64,000 bases of DNA from Metabacillus litoralis (lineage in GTDB: Bacteria > Bacillota > Bacilli > Bacillales > Bacillaceae). Every line of letters starts with the position of its first letter. Position 1 is the stretch's first letter. The notes under the pieces are model-generated. The model was not told the origin of the DNA, did no database searches, and saw only the letters and a program-made list of their open reading frames with translations. A program made the translations under genes and the position numbers. Shown in pieces: positions 56,357 through 64,000 of this stretch. The stretch spans positions 1 through 64,000 of the forward strand of contig NZ_VOQF01000002.1 of the NCBI RefSeq assembly GCF_007994985.1, written 5' to 3'.

Positions 56357-57559
56357 CTAGTTTGAAATTGCTTGTTTCCTTAATCCCTTAATTCTTCTCC
56401 ACCCCCATAAAAACGGACGTAAAGGGAAATATAAGAAGTGTAGTTTCTTTGGTAATGGTAAAACATCTACATCCTCCGGGTATGGATACAAAAAACTTAA
56501 AACAAATAGTATTTTTTGTCGCAATGTCAGTAAATGAAACATATGTTTTTTATGAAAGTTTGATACTTCTGCTGGAAGAGGCTCAGAATGTAAATTAATC
56601 ATTCTTTCCAAATAAAAAACAGCCTCATTTGCAAGTTTTTTTGAACGATCGCAAAAAGTTTCCTTTATAATATACTCATCGACTGAAGTATCTAATAACT
56701 GATTCGCAAGAAAAATTGACTGCCCTCCAATTTTCATAAAATCATATTTTTTAAGTTTTTTTATAAGAGATATCCAATCCACGTCTTTATTCATTAATTT
56801 ATGTATATCAACTAACCAACGTAATCTTGACCATCCATGTCTTGCCCCATGGGTAACAAGAAACAAAAATAAATCTTCCTTCCCCAATAAATAAATCTTA
56901 TGACCTGAAAAACTAACTTTTTCTCTCCTTTCCCATAGTTCCTTAAAGGAAGGTTCCTCACTTGGACCTGGATTGAGTCGCCAGTGGACTTCTAATTTTA
57001 TTTGTTTTTCCGGATGGAGGTACGTTAAATGGTGATGCCTCCATTTCCAGTCATCTAAAGTTGTGGAAAAATATTCATCCTTATTATAACCTGCTTTGCA
57101 CAATAGATCGTTAACTATTTCTAGGTGATCAATCGAAACAAGAATATCTAAATCACCTGATGTTCTTAAAGAAATCTCACCATAGAGTTCAAGTGCAAGA
57201 GCTGGTCCTTTTAAGAAAATAGTTTTAATTTTATTCTCATTAAATAAACCATCTAATTCTGTCATTTCTCCTGATAACTTTAGCATTTCAATTGTATTTA
57301 ACCGATATTTGTATGATATTAATTGAAGAATGTGAGAGGGGAAAAAGTTTTTATCATATTCATTTAATTTAGGATAAATTAAGGGATATAATCGATGGTG
57401 GATTAACAACTGAATGAATAGTTTCCAATCGGTATCTTTTAACCAGTCTTTTTCAATTTTTTCATCTTTAATGATACTTAATATAATGACTAACTCTTTA
57501 GGTATTTTTTCAGTATTTAGTGTAAAAGTGCCCATTTTGAAGTTACTCCTTTTCCCCAT
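56357..57559 (-). CDS. Nucleotidyltransferase-fold protein, lasso cluster
   Basis: The 400-residue protein has FLKGPALALELYGEISLRTS followed by DLDIL (136-140), the same family motif as the cluster 1 protein at 51406. Homologues are regular members of paeninodin-type clusters. A role in modifying the phosphorylated C-terminus is inferred only. It overlaps the B2 gene by 17 bases. Confidence 0.82.
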   Translation of the reverse strand: MGKRSNFKMGTFTLNTEKIPKELVIILSIIKDEKIEKDWLKDTDWKLFIQLLIHHRLYPLIYPKLNEYDKNFFPSHILQLISYKYRLNTIEMLKLSGEMTELDGLFNENKIKTIFLKGPALALELYGEISLRTSGDLDILVSIDHLEIVNDLLCKAGYNKDEYFSTTLDDWKWRHHHLTYLHPEKQIKLEVHWRLNPGPSEEPSFKELWERREKVSFSGHKIYLLGKEDLFLFLVTHGARHGWSRLRWLVDIHKLMNKDVDWISLIKKLKKYDFMKIGGQSIFLANQLLDTSVDEYIIKETFCDRSKKLANEAVFYLERMINLHSEPLPAEVSNFHKKHMFHLLTLRQKILFVLSFLYPYPEDVDVLPLPKKLHFLYFPLRPFLWGWRRIKGLRKQAISN

Positions 57560-58019
57560 CAGTTCCCCTTAAATTTTTTGCAAATTGACTTACTACAGTA
57601 AATTTTTCTTTTTCTTCATACCCAGTTAGATAATAGGGACCACTTCGTAACCAAGCATGAGCAATCATACTTCCTGTTTGATCCTTTGCTATTCCCAAAT
57701 ATAAAGTACTGCCAATATGTCGTCTCTCCAACATTTTCATACATGCAATTGCTTTTACAAGGCACATACTTTCCCATAATGTATAGCGACTCATTGTGTT
57801 AATTGCTTGGGAAATTTGCACTAATGTTTTTTTGTCCAATATTGAAGGAGTAATATATGTTGTTTCCTTATTCTCTTCCCCTAATAGATGTACGATTTTA
57901 TGAAAAGGTACACTTTTAAGAATTCTAGCTATACCAAGATAAAAAACTGCTTCTAAAAATAGTAATTGAGACTTTTTGTTCATGAAAATAAACATCTTAA
58001 CTTTCCTTAAATGATCCAT
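57543..58019 (-). CDS. Lasso peptide leader protease (B2, transglutaminase-like)
   Basis: The 158-residue protein matches the McjB C-terminal domain: TLWESMCLVKAIACMKMLERR with catalytic Cys86 and IAHAWLRSG with His121. The third triad residue is not obvious: the usual Asp region reads GPYYLTG. It cleaves the precursor after the leader and hands the core to the cyclase. It is separate from B1, as in Firmicutes and Actinobacteria. Confidence 0.9.
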   Translation of the reverse strand: MDHLRKVKMFIFMNKKSQLLFLEAVFYLGIARILKSVPFHKIVHLLGEENKETTYITPSILDKKTLVQISQAINTMSRYTLWESMCLVKAIACMKMLERRHIGSTLYLGIAKDQTGSMIAHAWLRSGPYYLTGYEEKEKFTVVSQFAKNLRGTDGEKE

Positions 58020-58043
58020 GTATCATACCTACCTTTTAGATAG

Positions 58044-58337
58044 TTATATGTTTTTATGTATTAAACCTTCTCTAATTAGATTATCTAAGAATGAACGGAC
58101 TTGGATTTCGCATTCTTGATCATTTACATCATATTCCGCCTTCATACTCTCAACTATTTCTCTTACTTTTATAGGATTTTCTATCAAATCCCAAATAACT
58201 CCACCTGTCTCACCAAGATTGTAATACTTCCCATTTTTAACACTTAACATTACTTTCTCTCCAGCCATATCACTGCAAATAATTCCTTTAACCTGGGTAA
58301 CAGTATCCTCTAATGCAATCATTTCAAAAGTATTCAT
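58044..58337 (-). CDS. Lasso leader-binding protein (B1, PqqD-like)
   Basis: The 97-residue PqqD-fold protein has VMLSVKNGKYYNLGETGGVIWDLIENPIKV and a C-terminal VRSFLDNLIREGLIHKNI helix. B1 binds the leader Tyr-x-x-Pro region and delivers the precursor to B2. It lies six bases after the kinase gene. Confidence 0.92.
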   Translation of the reverse strand: MNTFEMIALEDTVTQVKGIICSDMAGEKVMLSVKNGKYYNLGETGGVIWDLIENPIKVREIVESMKAEYDVNDQECEIQVRSFLDNLIREGLIHKNI

Positions 58338-58343
58338 ACTCTA

Positions 58344-59297
58344 CTATTCTCCTTCGTTAATTTTATTAATAATAGTTGTTACTAACTCATCGGCTGTAAA
58401 CCTAGATATCGGGCGTTGTAATTGATATACGTTTACATTGTTCAAAATACTAGTAGAAATTTTAAAATGCCACTCTAATTTTCTTAATCCTGAAATAATA
58501 AGATTACGATATGTATGATTGTATAAAATAGAGAGTTGTTCAAGTCTAGGTTTAGGGATTAATGCAATCTCTTCCTGTTCTGTTTTCACAAGCTCAAATA
58601 TTCCAGCTAATGGCAATGATTCTGGTAAAAAATCTTTAATTAATGGTACGTAATATTTAGATTGTCTACCATAAACAGACTTCAAATTGCCCGATGTCAT
58701 CCCTAATTCAATTAAAGTTTCCTGCCACAATTTTTGTTGTGGGTAAGATGGAATAACGAAAGGAGTACCTTCATTTAAAAAGGAAACCGCTATTACATCA
58801 TCCGTCAAAATTGAGTATCCACTATTTATAAAAGTAGAAGCAATTGTTGACTTTCCTGCCCCAGATTCACCAACTATAGCATAGGCCTTCCCATTAATAG
58901 CAATAGCACTACCATGTAAGGGGAGAATTTTCCTTTGTACCAAGATTGCACCCATACAGGTACCTAACACAATCATCCGTGCGATATCTTCCTTATACTC
59001 TTTAAGAGGTGATATCGTAATTTTGTTCCCCTCTTCTATTAAGAAAATTGCGACATCATCCAATCTAAAGAAGACGTAATTATCTTCTTTGAAAATGAAA
59101 CCAACTTTTTCCCCAGCCAGTTCATCCCATTCCGTTTTCAAATCTCCCATTATAACTTCAACATCAATTCCTTGATGGTATATTTCCAAAGGAGACAATT
59201 CTGGTAAAGGTATCTCGCTTAAAATACGAATATCAAAAGCCATGTAAGCTGTCTTCTTATTAGTCACAATCACTATGTTCACTCCAATAGATTTCAT
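58344..59297 (-). CDS. HPr-kinase-like lasso peptide kinase (PadeK type)
   Basis: The 317-residue protein has LPLHGS at 125-130, P-loop GESGAGKST at 143-151 and TDDV at 165-168, all HPr-kinase active-site elements. In the paeninodin cluster the homologous kinase phosphorylates the C-terminal Ser of the precursor. The precursor here also ends in Ser, so the same reaction is expected. It follows the precursor across a hairpin. Confidence 0.9.
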   Translation of the reverse strand: MKSIGVNIVIVTNKKTAYMAFDIRILSEIPLPELSPLEIYHQGIDVEVIMGDLKTEWDELAGEKVGFIFKEDNYVFFRLDDVAIFLIEEGNKITISPLKEYKEDIARMIVLGTCMGAILVQRKILPLHGSAIAINGKAYAIVGESGAGKSTIASTFINSGYSILTDDVIAVSFLNEGTPFVIPSYPQQKLWQETLIELGMTSGNLKSVYGRQSKYYVPLIKDFLPESLPLAGIFELVKTEQEEIALIPKPRLEQLSILYNHTYRNLIISGLRKLEWHFKISTSILNNVNVYQLQRPISRFTADELVTTIINKINEGE

Positions 59298-59299
59298 GT

Positions 59300-59333
59300 A
59301 TCAATAGCCCTTATTAAAATAAAGGCTATTGAT
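59300..59333 (-). terminator. Hairpin between lasso precursor and kinase genes
   Basis: ATCAATAGCC (59300-59309) pairs with GGCTATTGAT (59324-59333), extended by ATAAA/TTTAT-type pairs. The minus strand lacks a long T-run. It may partly terminate or stabilise the precursor mRNA so that precursor exceeds enzymes. Confidence 0.65.
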
Positions 59334-59350
59334 CTACAGAATAAGGGAAT

Positions 59351-59506
59351 TTAACTCATTTGAGCTTCTGATAACCCGTCTCCATTTTCTACAAGGTTAG
59401 ATATATTCTCAGTCCAAGCACCGTCATGATTATTACCAATTAAATTCCACATTGTGTTTTTAACATCTAAAGCTTCTAATGTAGGATTAGTCCATTGTTT
59501 TTTCAT
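59351..59506 (-). CDS. Lasso peptide precursor (A)
   Basis: The 51-residue product is preceded by AGGAGGTGAAATAT. It begins MKKQWTNPTLEALDVKNTM, a paeninodin-type leader with Trp5 in place of the usual Tyr in Tyr-x-x-Pro-x-Leu, and Thr18 at the conserved -2 position. The core would start at Trp20, with Asp28 as ninth residue, giving a nine-membered Trp1-Asp9 macrolactam (WNLIGNNHD). The 32-residue core is long for the class and ends in Ser51. It lies between the cyclase and kinase genes. Confidence 0.88.
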   Translation of the reverse strand: MKKQWTNPTLEALDVKNTMWNLIGNNHDGAWTENISNLVENGDGLSEAQMS

Positions 59507-59521
59507 ATATTTCACCTCCTT

Positions 59522-61459
59522 TCAAAAGTTGTTTTTTATAAACCGATATAACATAAGACTTTGTGTTAAGTTACGATAATCATAATTTGATATGTTCTCT
59601 CTTTGGGGTCCTTCTTTTGCTTTTCTTAATGCTTGGTCTATGATCTCTTTATTAAAGTACTTTAAGATTCTCTCATCTTCGCTTAATTCTCTCATCTCTT
59701 CTATTAATTCACCCCAATGTGGGACAATTCGATGAACCCAATCCGCTGCTTGTATTCCCCGAACCTTCTGATTTAATCTAATTTCATCAGGTAAGATATT
59801 TTCTGTTGACCTTCTTATTAGAGCACGATCCATCCCTTTTTGAACAAATTGTTCATCCGGTAAAGAAAGACAAAATTTTACAACTCTAATGTCGTTTGTG
59901 GGATCACGTTTCCATAAAGAATATTGTAAAGAGAGCTTCGTGTTAAATGTATTCCCAGCATTCCAAGGATAGATCTCATCATAAACCATCCTTCGGTGCT
60001 TGTTTAAATTATTGCCACTGAACCAACCAGATTCGTTGAGACCAAATTGTTTCAACTTATGAAAAATACCTATTTGGTTTGCAAACTCTTTGTTTATTAC
60101 TAAAGGTCTATACATCGAATTTTTCGAAAATGGTCGACTAATTCTAGGGAATGCCATCTTTGCAATTACAGGCAGATTACGAAATCTTGATCCTCCAGCA
60201 TTTTCACTATATTGATTTAACTCTTTAGCAAGACTAATCCATCTAAGTTTCTTCAGAAGAAAACTATAGTAGTAAAAGGCATTTCCCCAAGAGATTGATA
60301 GATTCCCATTGTCGCCATTTAACAACACACCTATTCCTTCTAAGTGTGCTTTTTCAAAAATCCCTTTTAACCAGAAGGAGTTTTCAAAGAATTTGTATGG
60401 CATTTCGTTCATATCGAGAATATCATTTAGTTCTGAATATGAATCAACTCCATCAAAGCTGTAGTAATGATCAGAAACTCCTCCTACATAATCTACCGTT
60501 TTCTTTATATATGGACTTTCGTTAGGCATGAGGTGTTTTGATGTGTAATCTATAAAATCACTTGGTGGAATATAGCTAAAAGTATGTAACAATTTATTTT
60601 GATGCTTTAATTCCCTTGCAGCAAAGCCAACAACAGATCCTGAATCCAATCCGCCACTTAAATGAGATCCAATGTTACGGTGTGTACGTAACCTAGATTT
60701 TACTGCCTTTTGAAATACATCCTGAAATGCATCAATATATTCTTGATCTGATTTAAGTTTCAGTGTTTTCCCTGGGTTGAATTGACCATATTTATTTAGT
60801 TTTAAAAAATCTCTAGAAACAGTAACTGAGTGAAAAGGTGGAATTTGCTTGATATTTTGATAGGGTGTAGTTGAAGCATCCACCGTATCAATCATTCCAG
60901 AAATCGCGATATATTCTGCGAGCCAACTTTCATTTAACTTTTTTTCAATAAACGGCAAAGCTAGCAATGATTTAATTGTTGTACAAAAAGCAAACTTCGT
61001 TGTATCGTTGTAATAATAAAGAGTTCGATAACCTGATGGGTCTCTTGCTCCAAATAGCTTTTGATTTTTGTTATCCCATATCATAAAAGCAAAATCGCCT
61101 ATTAAATACTTAGGACAATCTTCTCCCCATTTTTGATATGCTAGTAGTATGAGTTGACTATCTGGTATAACTACTCCAATAGACTTTTCTATATTTAAGT
61201 GACTAAATAACTCTTCTCTATTATCAATAATTGCATCAGCAGTTATTGCAATCTGCCGTTCATGGTCATAAAAAGGGAGCTGTTTATTTAAAGATTCAGG
61301 AGTAATCCATTGTGCATGACATCCGAGAAAAATGTTTTCTTTTTTCCAGGTTTGTACATCATTAGCTGGAAATCTTCTTAAATTTCCCATCATACTATTT
61401 ATATGTTCTATAGAAACAGGTTCTTTATTTAAATGGAAAATACCAGCGATTGCACTCAT
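59522..61459 (-). CDS. Lasso peptide cyclase (C, asparagine synthetase-like)
   Basis: The 645-residue protein adenylates the ring Asp/Glu side chain and closes the macrolactam. The N-terminal glutaminase-like domain starts MSAIAGIF, lacking the Cys2 of true asparagine synthetases, as expected for lasso cyclases. The synthetase P-loop SGGLDS is at 268-273. It is the first gene of the cluster, with the precursor 15 bases downstream; in paeninodin the precursor comes first. Confidence 0.92.
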   Translation of the reverse strand: MSAIAGIFHLNKEPVSIEHINSMMGNLRRFPANDVQTWKKENIFLGCHAQWITPESLNKQLPFYDHERQIAITADAIIDNREELFSHLNIEKSIGVVIPDSQLILLAYQKWGEDCPKYLIGDFAFMIWDNKNQKLFGARDPSGYRTLYYYNDTTKFAFCTTIKSLLALPFIEKKLNESWLAEYIAISGMIDTVDASTTPYQNIKQIPPFHSVTVSRDFLKLNKYGQFNPGKTLKLKSDQEYIDAFQDVFQKAVKSRLRTHRNIGSHLSGGLDSGSVVGFAARELKHQNKLLHTFSYIPPSDFIDYTSKHLMPNESPYIKKTVDYVGGVSDHYYSFDGVDSYSELNDILDMNEMPYKFFENSFWLKGIFEKAHLEGIGVLLNGDNGNLSISWGNAFYYYSFLLKKLRWISLAKELNQYSENAGGSRFRNLPVIAKMAFPRISRPFSKNSMYRPLVINKEFANQIGIFHKLKQFGLNESGWFSGNNLNKHRRMVYDEIYPWNAGNTFNTKLSLQYSLWKRDPTNDIRVVKFCLSLPDEQFVQKGMDRALIRRSTENILPDEIRLNQKVRGIQAADWVHRIVPHWGELIEEMRELSEDERILKYFNKEIIDQALRKAKEGPQRENISNYDYRNLTQSLMLYRFIKNNF

Positions 61460-61497
61460 TATTTCCTCCTGGATTAGGTCATAGAAACAAAACGAAT

Positions 61498-61513
61498 GTT
61501 CTTTTTAAAGAAC
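61498..61513. promoter_or_regulatory. SinR-type operator 1 of the lasso cluster
   Basis: GTTCTTTTTAAAGAAC consists of two perfect GTTCTTT heptamers facing each other across TT, the exact SinR half-site. It lies 39 bases ahead of the cyclase ATG. Confidence 0.75.
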
Positions 61514-61570
61514 TATATACCAAAAAATAATACAATTAAATGGATAACACTATAATTACTTCGCTGTATA

Positions 61571-61586
61571 ATTCTTTATAAAGAAC
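61571..61586. promoter_or_regulatory. SinR-type operator 2 of the lasso cluster
   Basis: ATTCTTTATAAAGAAC matches the dyad at 15 of 16 positions, 73 bases from operator 1 (about seven helical turns). A SinR tetramer could bridge the pair by looping. Confidence 0.7.
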
Positions 61587-61753
61587 ATATCATGTTGAGT
61601 TTTTGATGTCAATTTTATTTTAAACAATTCTTCACCAACTCACAGGACATTATAATCTTATACCTTTAATTTCCTATTCCCTTAGTTGTTCTGATCGATA
61701 TGTTTTTAATTATTATTAATTTTGATAAGTAGAAATTAATCTTTATAAGACTA

Positions 61754-62782
61754 TTAAGATATGGTAACTCTGCTTTCATATCCATTAGGGTTGTTAACTT
61801 GCCATCTCCATGAATCTAAGCACATTTCAAAAAGATCTTTTTTAGCTTTCCAATCTAACTCTCTTTCAGCTTTTGTAGGGTCCGCAAAACTTTCACCAAT
61901 ATCTCCTGGTCTTCTGTTAGTAATTTTATATGGAATTTCTCTTCCACATGCCTTAGAAAATGTATTAATCATGTCAAGTACACTATATCCGATACCTGTT
62001 CCAAGGTTATAAGCATTTATCCCAGTAGATATCATAACTTTTTCTAAAGCTTTTAAATGCCCTTCAGAAAGATCTTCAACATGAATATAATCTCGCACTC
62101 CGGTTCCATCTTTAGTAGGGTAATTATCTCCATACACTTTAAGTTCGGGTAATTTCCCAATAGCAACCTGCGTGATATATGGTACTAAGTTATTTGGAAT
62201 TCCATTAGGATCTTCTCCTATACGACCACTAGAATGGGCACCAACTGGATTAAAATACCTAAGTAAAGCAATGCTCCAGTTATTATTAGAGACATAGAGA
62301 TCATTAAGTATTTCCTCAATCATTAACTTGGTCTTCCCATAAGGATTTGTCGTAGATAATGGGAGGTCCTCATGTAATGGGACATAGTTTTGTATTCCAT
62401 AAACTGTTGCCGACGAGCTAAACACCAAATTATAAACCCCGAATTCTTCCATTACACTACACAGATTTATCGTTCCTGTAATATTATTATGATAGTAATT
62501 TAAAGGTATGGAGACAGATTCTCCTACAGCTTTAAGTCCAGCAAAATGGATGACAGCATCAATATCGTTTTCCCTAAAGATGGTTACCAAAGCTTCTCTA
62601 TTAAGTAGGTCGGCATGGTAGAATTTGAGACTTTTTCCTGTTATTTCTTTTATTCTGTCTAATACTTCTGGTTTACTATTTGAAAAGTTATCTAGAAGCA
62701 CAATATCAAAGCCTTCAGATAGTAGCTGTACACATGTATGGGAACCAATATATCCTGTTCCCCCTGTTACTAAAATAGTCAT
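61754..62782 (-). CDS. galE: UDP-glucose 4-epimerase
   Basis: GalE interconverts UDP-glucose and UDP-galactose, feeding exopolysaccharide and wall polymers. The 342-residue short-chain dehydrogenase has NAD motif GGTGYIG at 7-13, SSSATVYG near 122-129 and the catalytic Tyr148-x-x-x-Lys152 in YGKTK. It precedes the lasso cluster on the same strand, but a 294-base gap with two operators separates them. Confidence 0.95.
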   Translation of the reverse strand: MTILVTGGTGYIGSHTCVQLLSEGFDIVLLDNFSNSKPEVLDRIKEITGKSLKFYHADLLNREALVTIFRENDIDAVIHFAGLKAVGESVSIPLNYYHNNITGTINLCSVMEEFGVYNLVFSSSATVYGIQNYVPLHEDLPLSTTNPYGKTKLMIEEILNDLYVSNNNWSIALLRYFNPVGAHSSGRIGEDPNGIPNNLVPYITQVAIGKLPELKVYGDNYPTKDGTGVRDYIHVEDLSEGHLKALEKVMISTGINAYNLGTGIGYSVLDMINTFSKACGREIPYKITNRRPGDIGESFADPTKAERELDWKAKKDLFEMCLDSWRWQVNNPNGYESRVTIS

Positions 62783-63013
62783 TTATCTATCTCCTTAGGT
62801 TAGTATTTAGTAATAACTTTTCGAACATTACAACGAACAAAACATTGCTCTTACATTACTTATAATAAATGTGGAAATCTATAATCTTTAAATATCATTA
62901 TAGTTATAGAATAACTAATTAAAACTTCAATAATAGTCTAATTTTAAAAAACATATTGTTATTAAATTCTAATTTTAAAAATAAACTTTCAATTCCTTTA
63001 TCCAACCTTAATT

Positions 63014-63029
63014 ATTCTTAATAATGAAC
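63014..63029. promoter_or_regulatory. Weak SinR-type operator, galE upstream region
   Basis: ATTCTTAATAATGAAC matches the dyad at 13 of 16 positions. Confidence 0.4.
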
Positions 63030-63086
63030 TACGAATGTATAGAAGGATTATACTAAGTACTAAATATCTTACTTCACTTTCAATTT

Positions 63087-63102
63087 GTTCTCAATAGTGA
63101 AC
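63087..63102. promoter_or_regulatory. SinR-type dyad, galE upstream region
   Basis: GTTCTCAATAGTGAAC has outer GTTC/GAAC arms and a GTTCTC half-site but differs inside (12 of 16). It lies 73 bases from the site at 63014, the same spacing as the lasso operator pair. Confidence 0.45.
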
Positions 63103-63341
63103 ACACTTTCATATTACTATGTTTTTATATATACTTCAATGTATTTTCCTAATTTTTAAATTATTTTCAAATGTCCAACCGTTTATGTTACAAACATCAT
63201 ATGTTATAAATGAAAAAATTAATATTAGTATCCTTATATGTAAGAGGAAAGTATTGTCTTAATTTTTATATGATAGGAAGTGTTAATCAAAGTGTATCAA
63301 AAGGTAATCTTAACTTTGAGTTTATATAGGATGATGAGAAA

Positions 63342-64000
63342 ATGATTCTAGTAGTAAAAGACTTTTTCATAGGATCTTCTAATATGACTAAAACATATGA
63401 AGAGGAAATGATGGGCTTTAAAATTACAAATGATGATGATTCGACTGACCTTACTTTTACAATCCATGGTATAACCATTTCCATTAAAGCGAAGGAAACA
63501 TTTGATGGAAAGTTCACTCCATTTAAAACTGTGACAATTCAATCAAATGTCCCATATCGAGCTACAGTGTCAGCACCCTTTAATGGAACTGAACATGACA
63601 CTACTCCTCCAGATGAAGTCACTGATTTATCTGTTAGTAATGTAACAGCTTCCTCATTAACTTTATCTTGGTCTCCGTCTTCATCTAATGATGTAGTAGA
63701 GTATGATATATATCAAAATGGCGAATTTCTAGCTTCCGTTTCAAATACAAGTATGGAAGTAACAGGTTTAACACAGCAAACGGAGTATAGATTTCGTGTA
63801 GTAGCTAGAGACAGTGCTGGAAATCAATCAACAGGAACAGAGTTAATTTTTACTACTGCAGCAGAAGATACCACTCCTCCTAATTTATCAATTACATCTG
63901 GTGGAACTTTTTCTGAGACTAAAACTATATCAATGACGACCGATGAATCGGCAAACATTTATTACACTATAGATGGTACTGAACCCTCTACTTCTAGCCC
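63342..64000 (+). CDS. Fibronectin type III / chitobiase-C-terminal domain protein, N-terminal part
   Basis: A frame opens at ATG 63342 (AGGATGAT upstream, in-frame TAG just before) and runs off the window: 219 codons are visible. Residues 1-85 are an unassigned beta-rich domain resembling phage-tail or surface-protein starts. Residues about 88-172 form a fibronectin III domain (DEVTDLSVSNVTASSLTLSW, TEYRFRVVARDSAGNQ). From 175 a CHB_HEX_C-type repeat begins (SGGTFSETKTISMTTDESAN, YYTIDGTEPS). No signal peptide is seen, odd for a surface protein, so a tail-like or otherwise secreted protein is possible. Confidence 0.8.
   Translation, partial: MILVVKDFFIGSSNMTKTYEEEMMGFKITNDDDSTDLTFTIHGITISIKAKETFDGKFTPFKTVTIQSNVPYRATVSAPFNGTEHDTTPPDEVTDLSVSNVTASSLTLSWSPSSSNDVVEYDIYQNGEFLASVSNTSMEVTGLTQQTEYRFRVVARDSAGNQSTGTELIFTTAAEDTTPPNLSITSGGTFSETKTISMTTDESANIYYTIDGTEPSTSS

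Larger units (their letters stand above)
62783..63341. other. Divergent spacer between galE and the fibronectin-III protein
   Basis: The 559 bases are very AT-rich and contain no credible gene. They hold two SinR-type dyads (63014-63029 and 63087-63102), which could serve either flanking gene. Confidence 0.55.

Noticed and set aside
63287-63542. Two minus-strand frames near the right end
   Set aside because: They are antisense to the plus-strand gene starting at 63342, whose domains are recognisable.

Overview
The window is a chromosomal segment of a low-GC, endospore-forming Bacillaceae. The evidence is a complete spoIIIA operon, the AccB/AccC, SinI/SinR and YqhG/H/L/O/P/Q/R/T/V proteins in Bacillus subtilis-like order, AGGAGG-type ribosome sites, and AT-rich rho-independent terminators. 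The genus cannot be fixed from sequence reading alone.

Layout: (1) 1-21135 is conserved core: dxs (cut by the window edge), ispA, xseB, xseA, folD, nusB, yqhY, accC, accB, the eight-gene spoIIIA operon (engulfment channel), yqhV, efp, yqhT, aroQ, yqhR, yqhQ, yqhP, yqhO. (2) 21.6-27.5 kb is a dipeptide-type ABC importer operon (D-F-A-B-C) between yqhO and mntR. (3) 28.3-35 kb holds a long gene-free stretch, a two-gene ClpB-like AAA+ island of unknown role, a B12-dependent ribonucleotide reductase preceded by tandem NrdR-type boxes, and an SdpI-like membrane protein. (4) 35.1-46.3 kb returns to core: lipM, yqhL, a CNNM/CBS membrane protein, a MerR-like coiled-coil protein, the glycine-cleavage operon with a tandem glycine riboswitch, yqhH and yqhG. 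(5) 46.3-63.1 kb is the unusual part. It begins with sinI-sinR, and sinI lies directly behind a cyclic-di-GMP-I riboswitch. In B. subtilis the matrix genes tasA-sipW-tapA would follow. Here two peptide-modification clusters follow instead.

The first cluster (47.85-52.5 kb, plus strand) encodes a 54-residue Cys-containing peptide, an HPr-kinase-like protein, a PqqD-like protein, an ER-type S26 signal peptidase, an ABC exporter and a nucleotidyltransferase-like protein. It has no lasso cyclase. The second (54.5-61.5 kb, minus strand) is a paeninodin-type lasso peptide cluster (cyclase, precursor, kinase, B1, B2, nucleotidyltransferase, exporter). The 51-residue precursor was not called as a gene by length-based ORF finding. 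It predicts a core starting at Trp20 with Asp28 at ring position 9, and ends in Ser, the residue phosphorylated in paeninodin.

A recurrent 16-bp dyad close to GTTCTTTATAAAGAAC (the SinR heptamer GTTCTYT facing its complement across 2 bp) occurs in front of sinR, the first peptide cluster, a zinc-ribbon gene, a phosphoesterase gene, the lasso cluster (twice), and between galE and a fibronectin-III protein (twice). Spo0A-type boxes lie upstream of sinI and of the first cluster. Inference: c-di-GMP and Spo0A act on SinI, SinI on SinR, and SinR on both peptide clusters and surface genes, placing peptide production in the biofilm switch. Six copies of a ~130-bp palindromic intergenic repeat are scattered through the first 29 kb.
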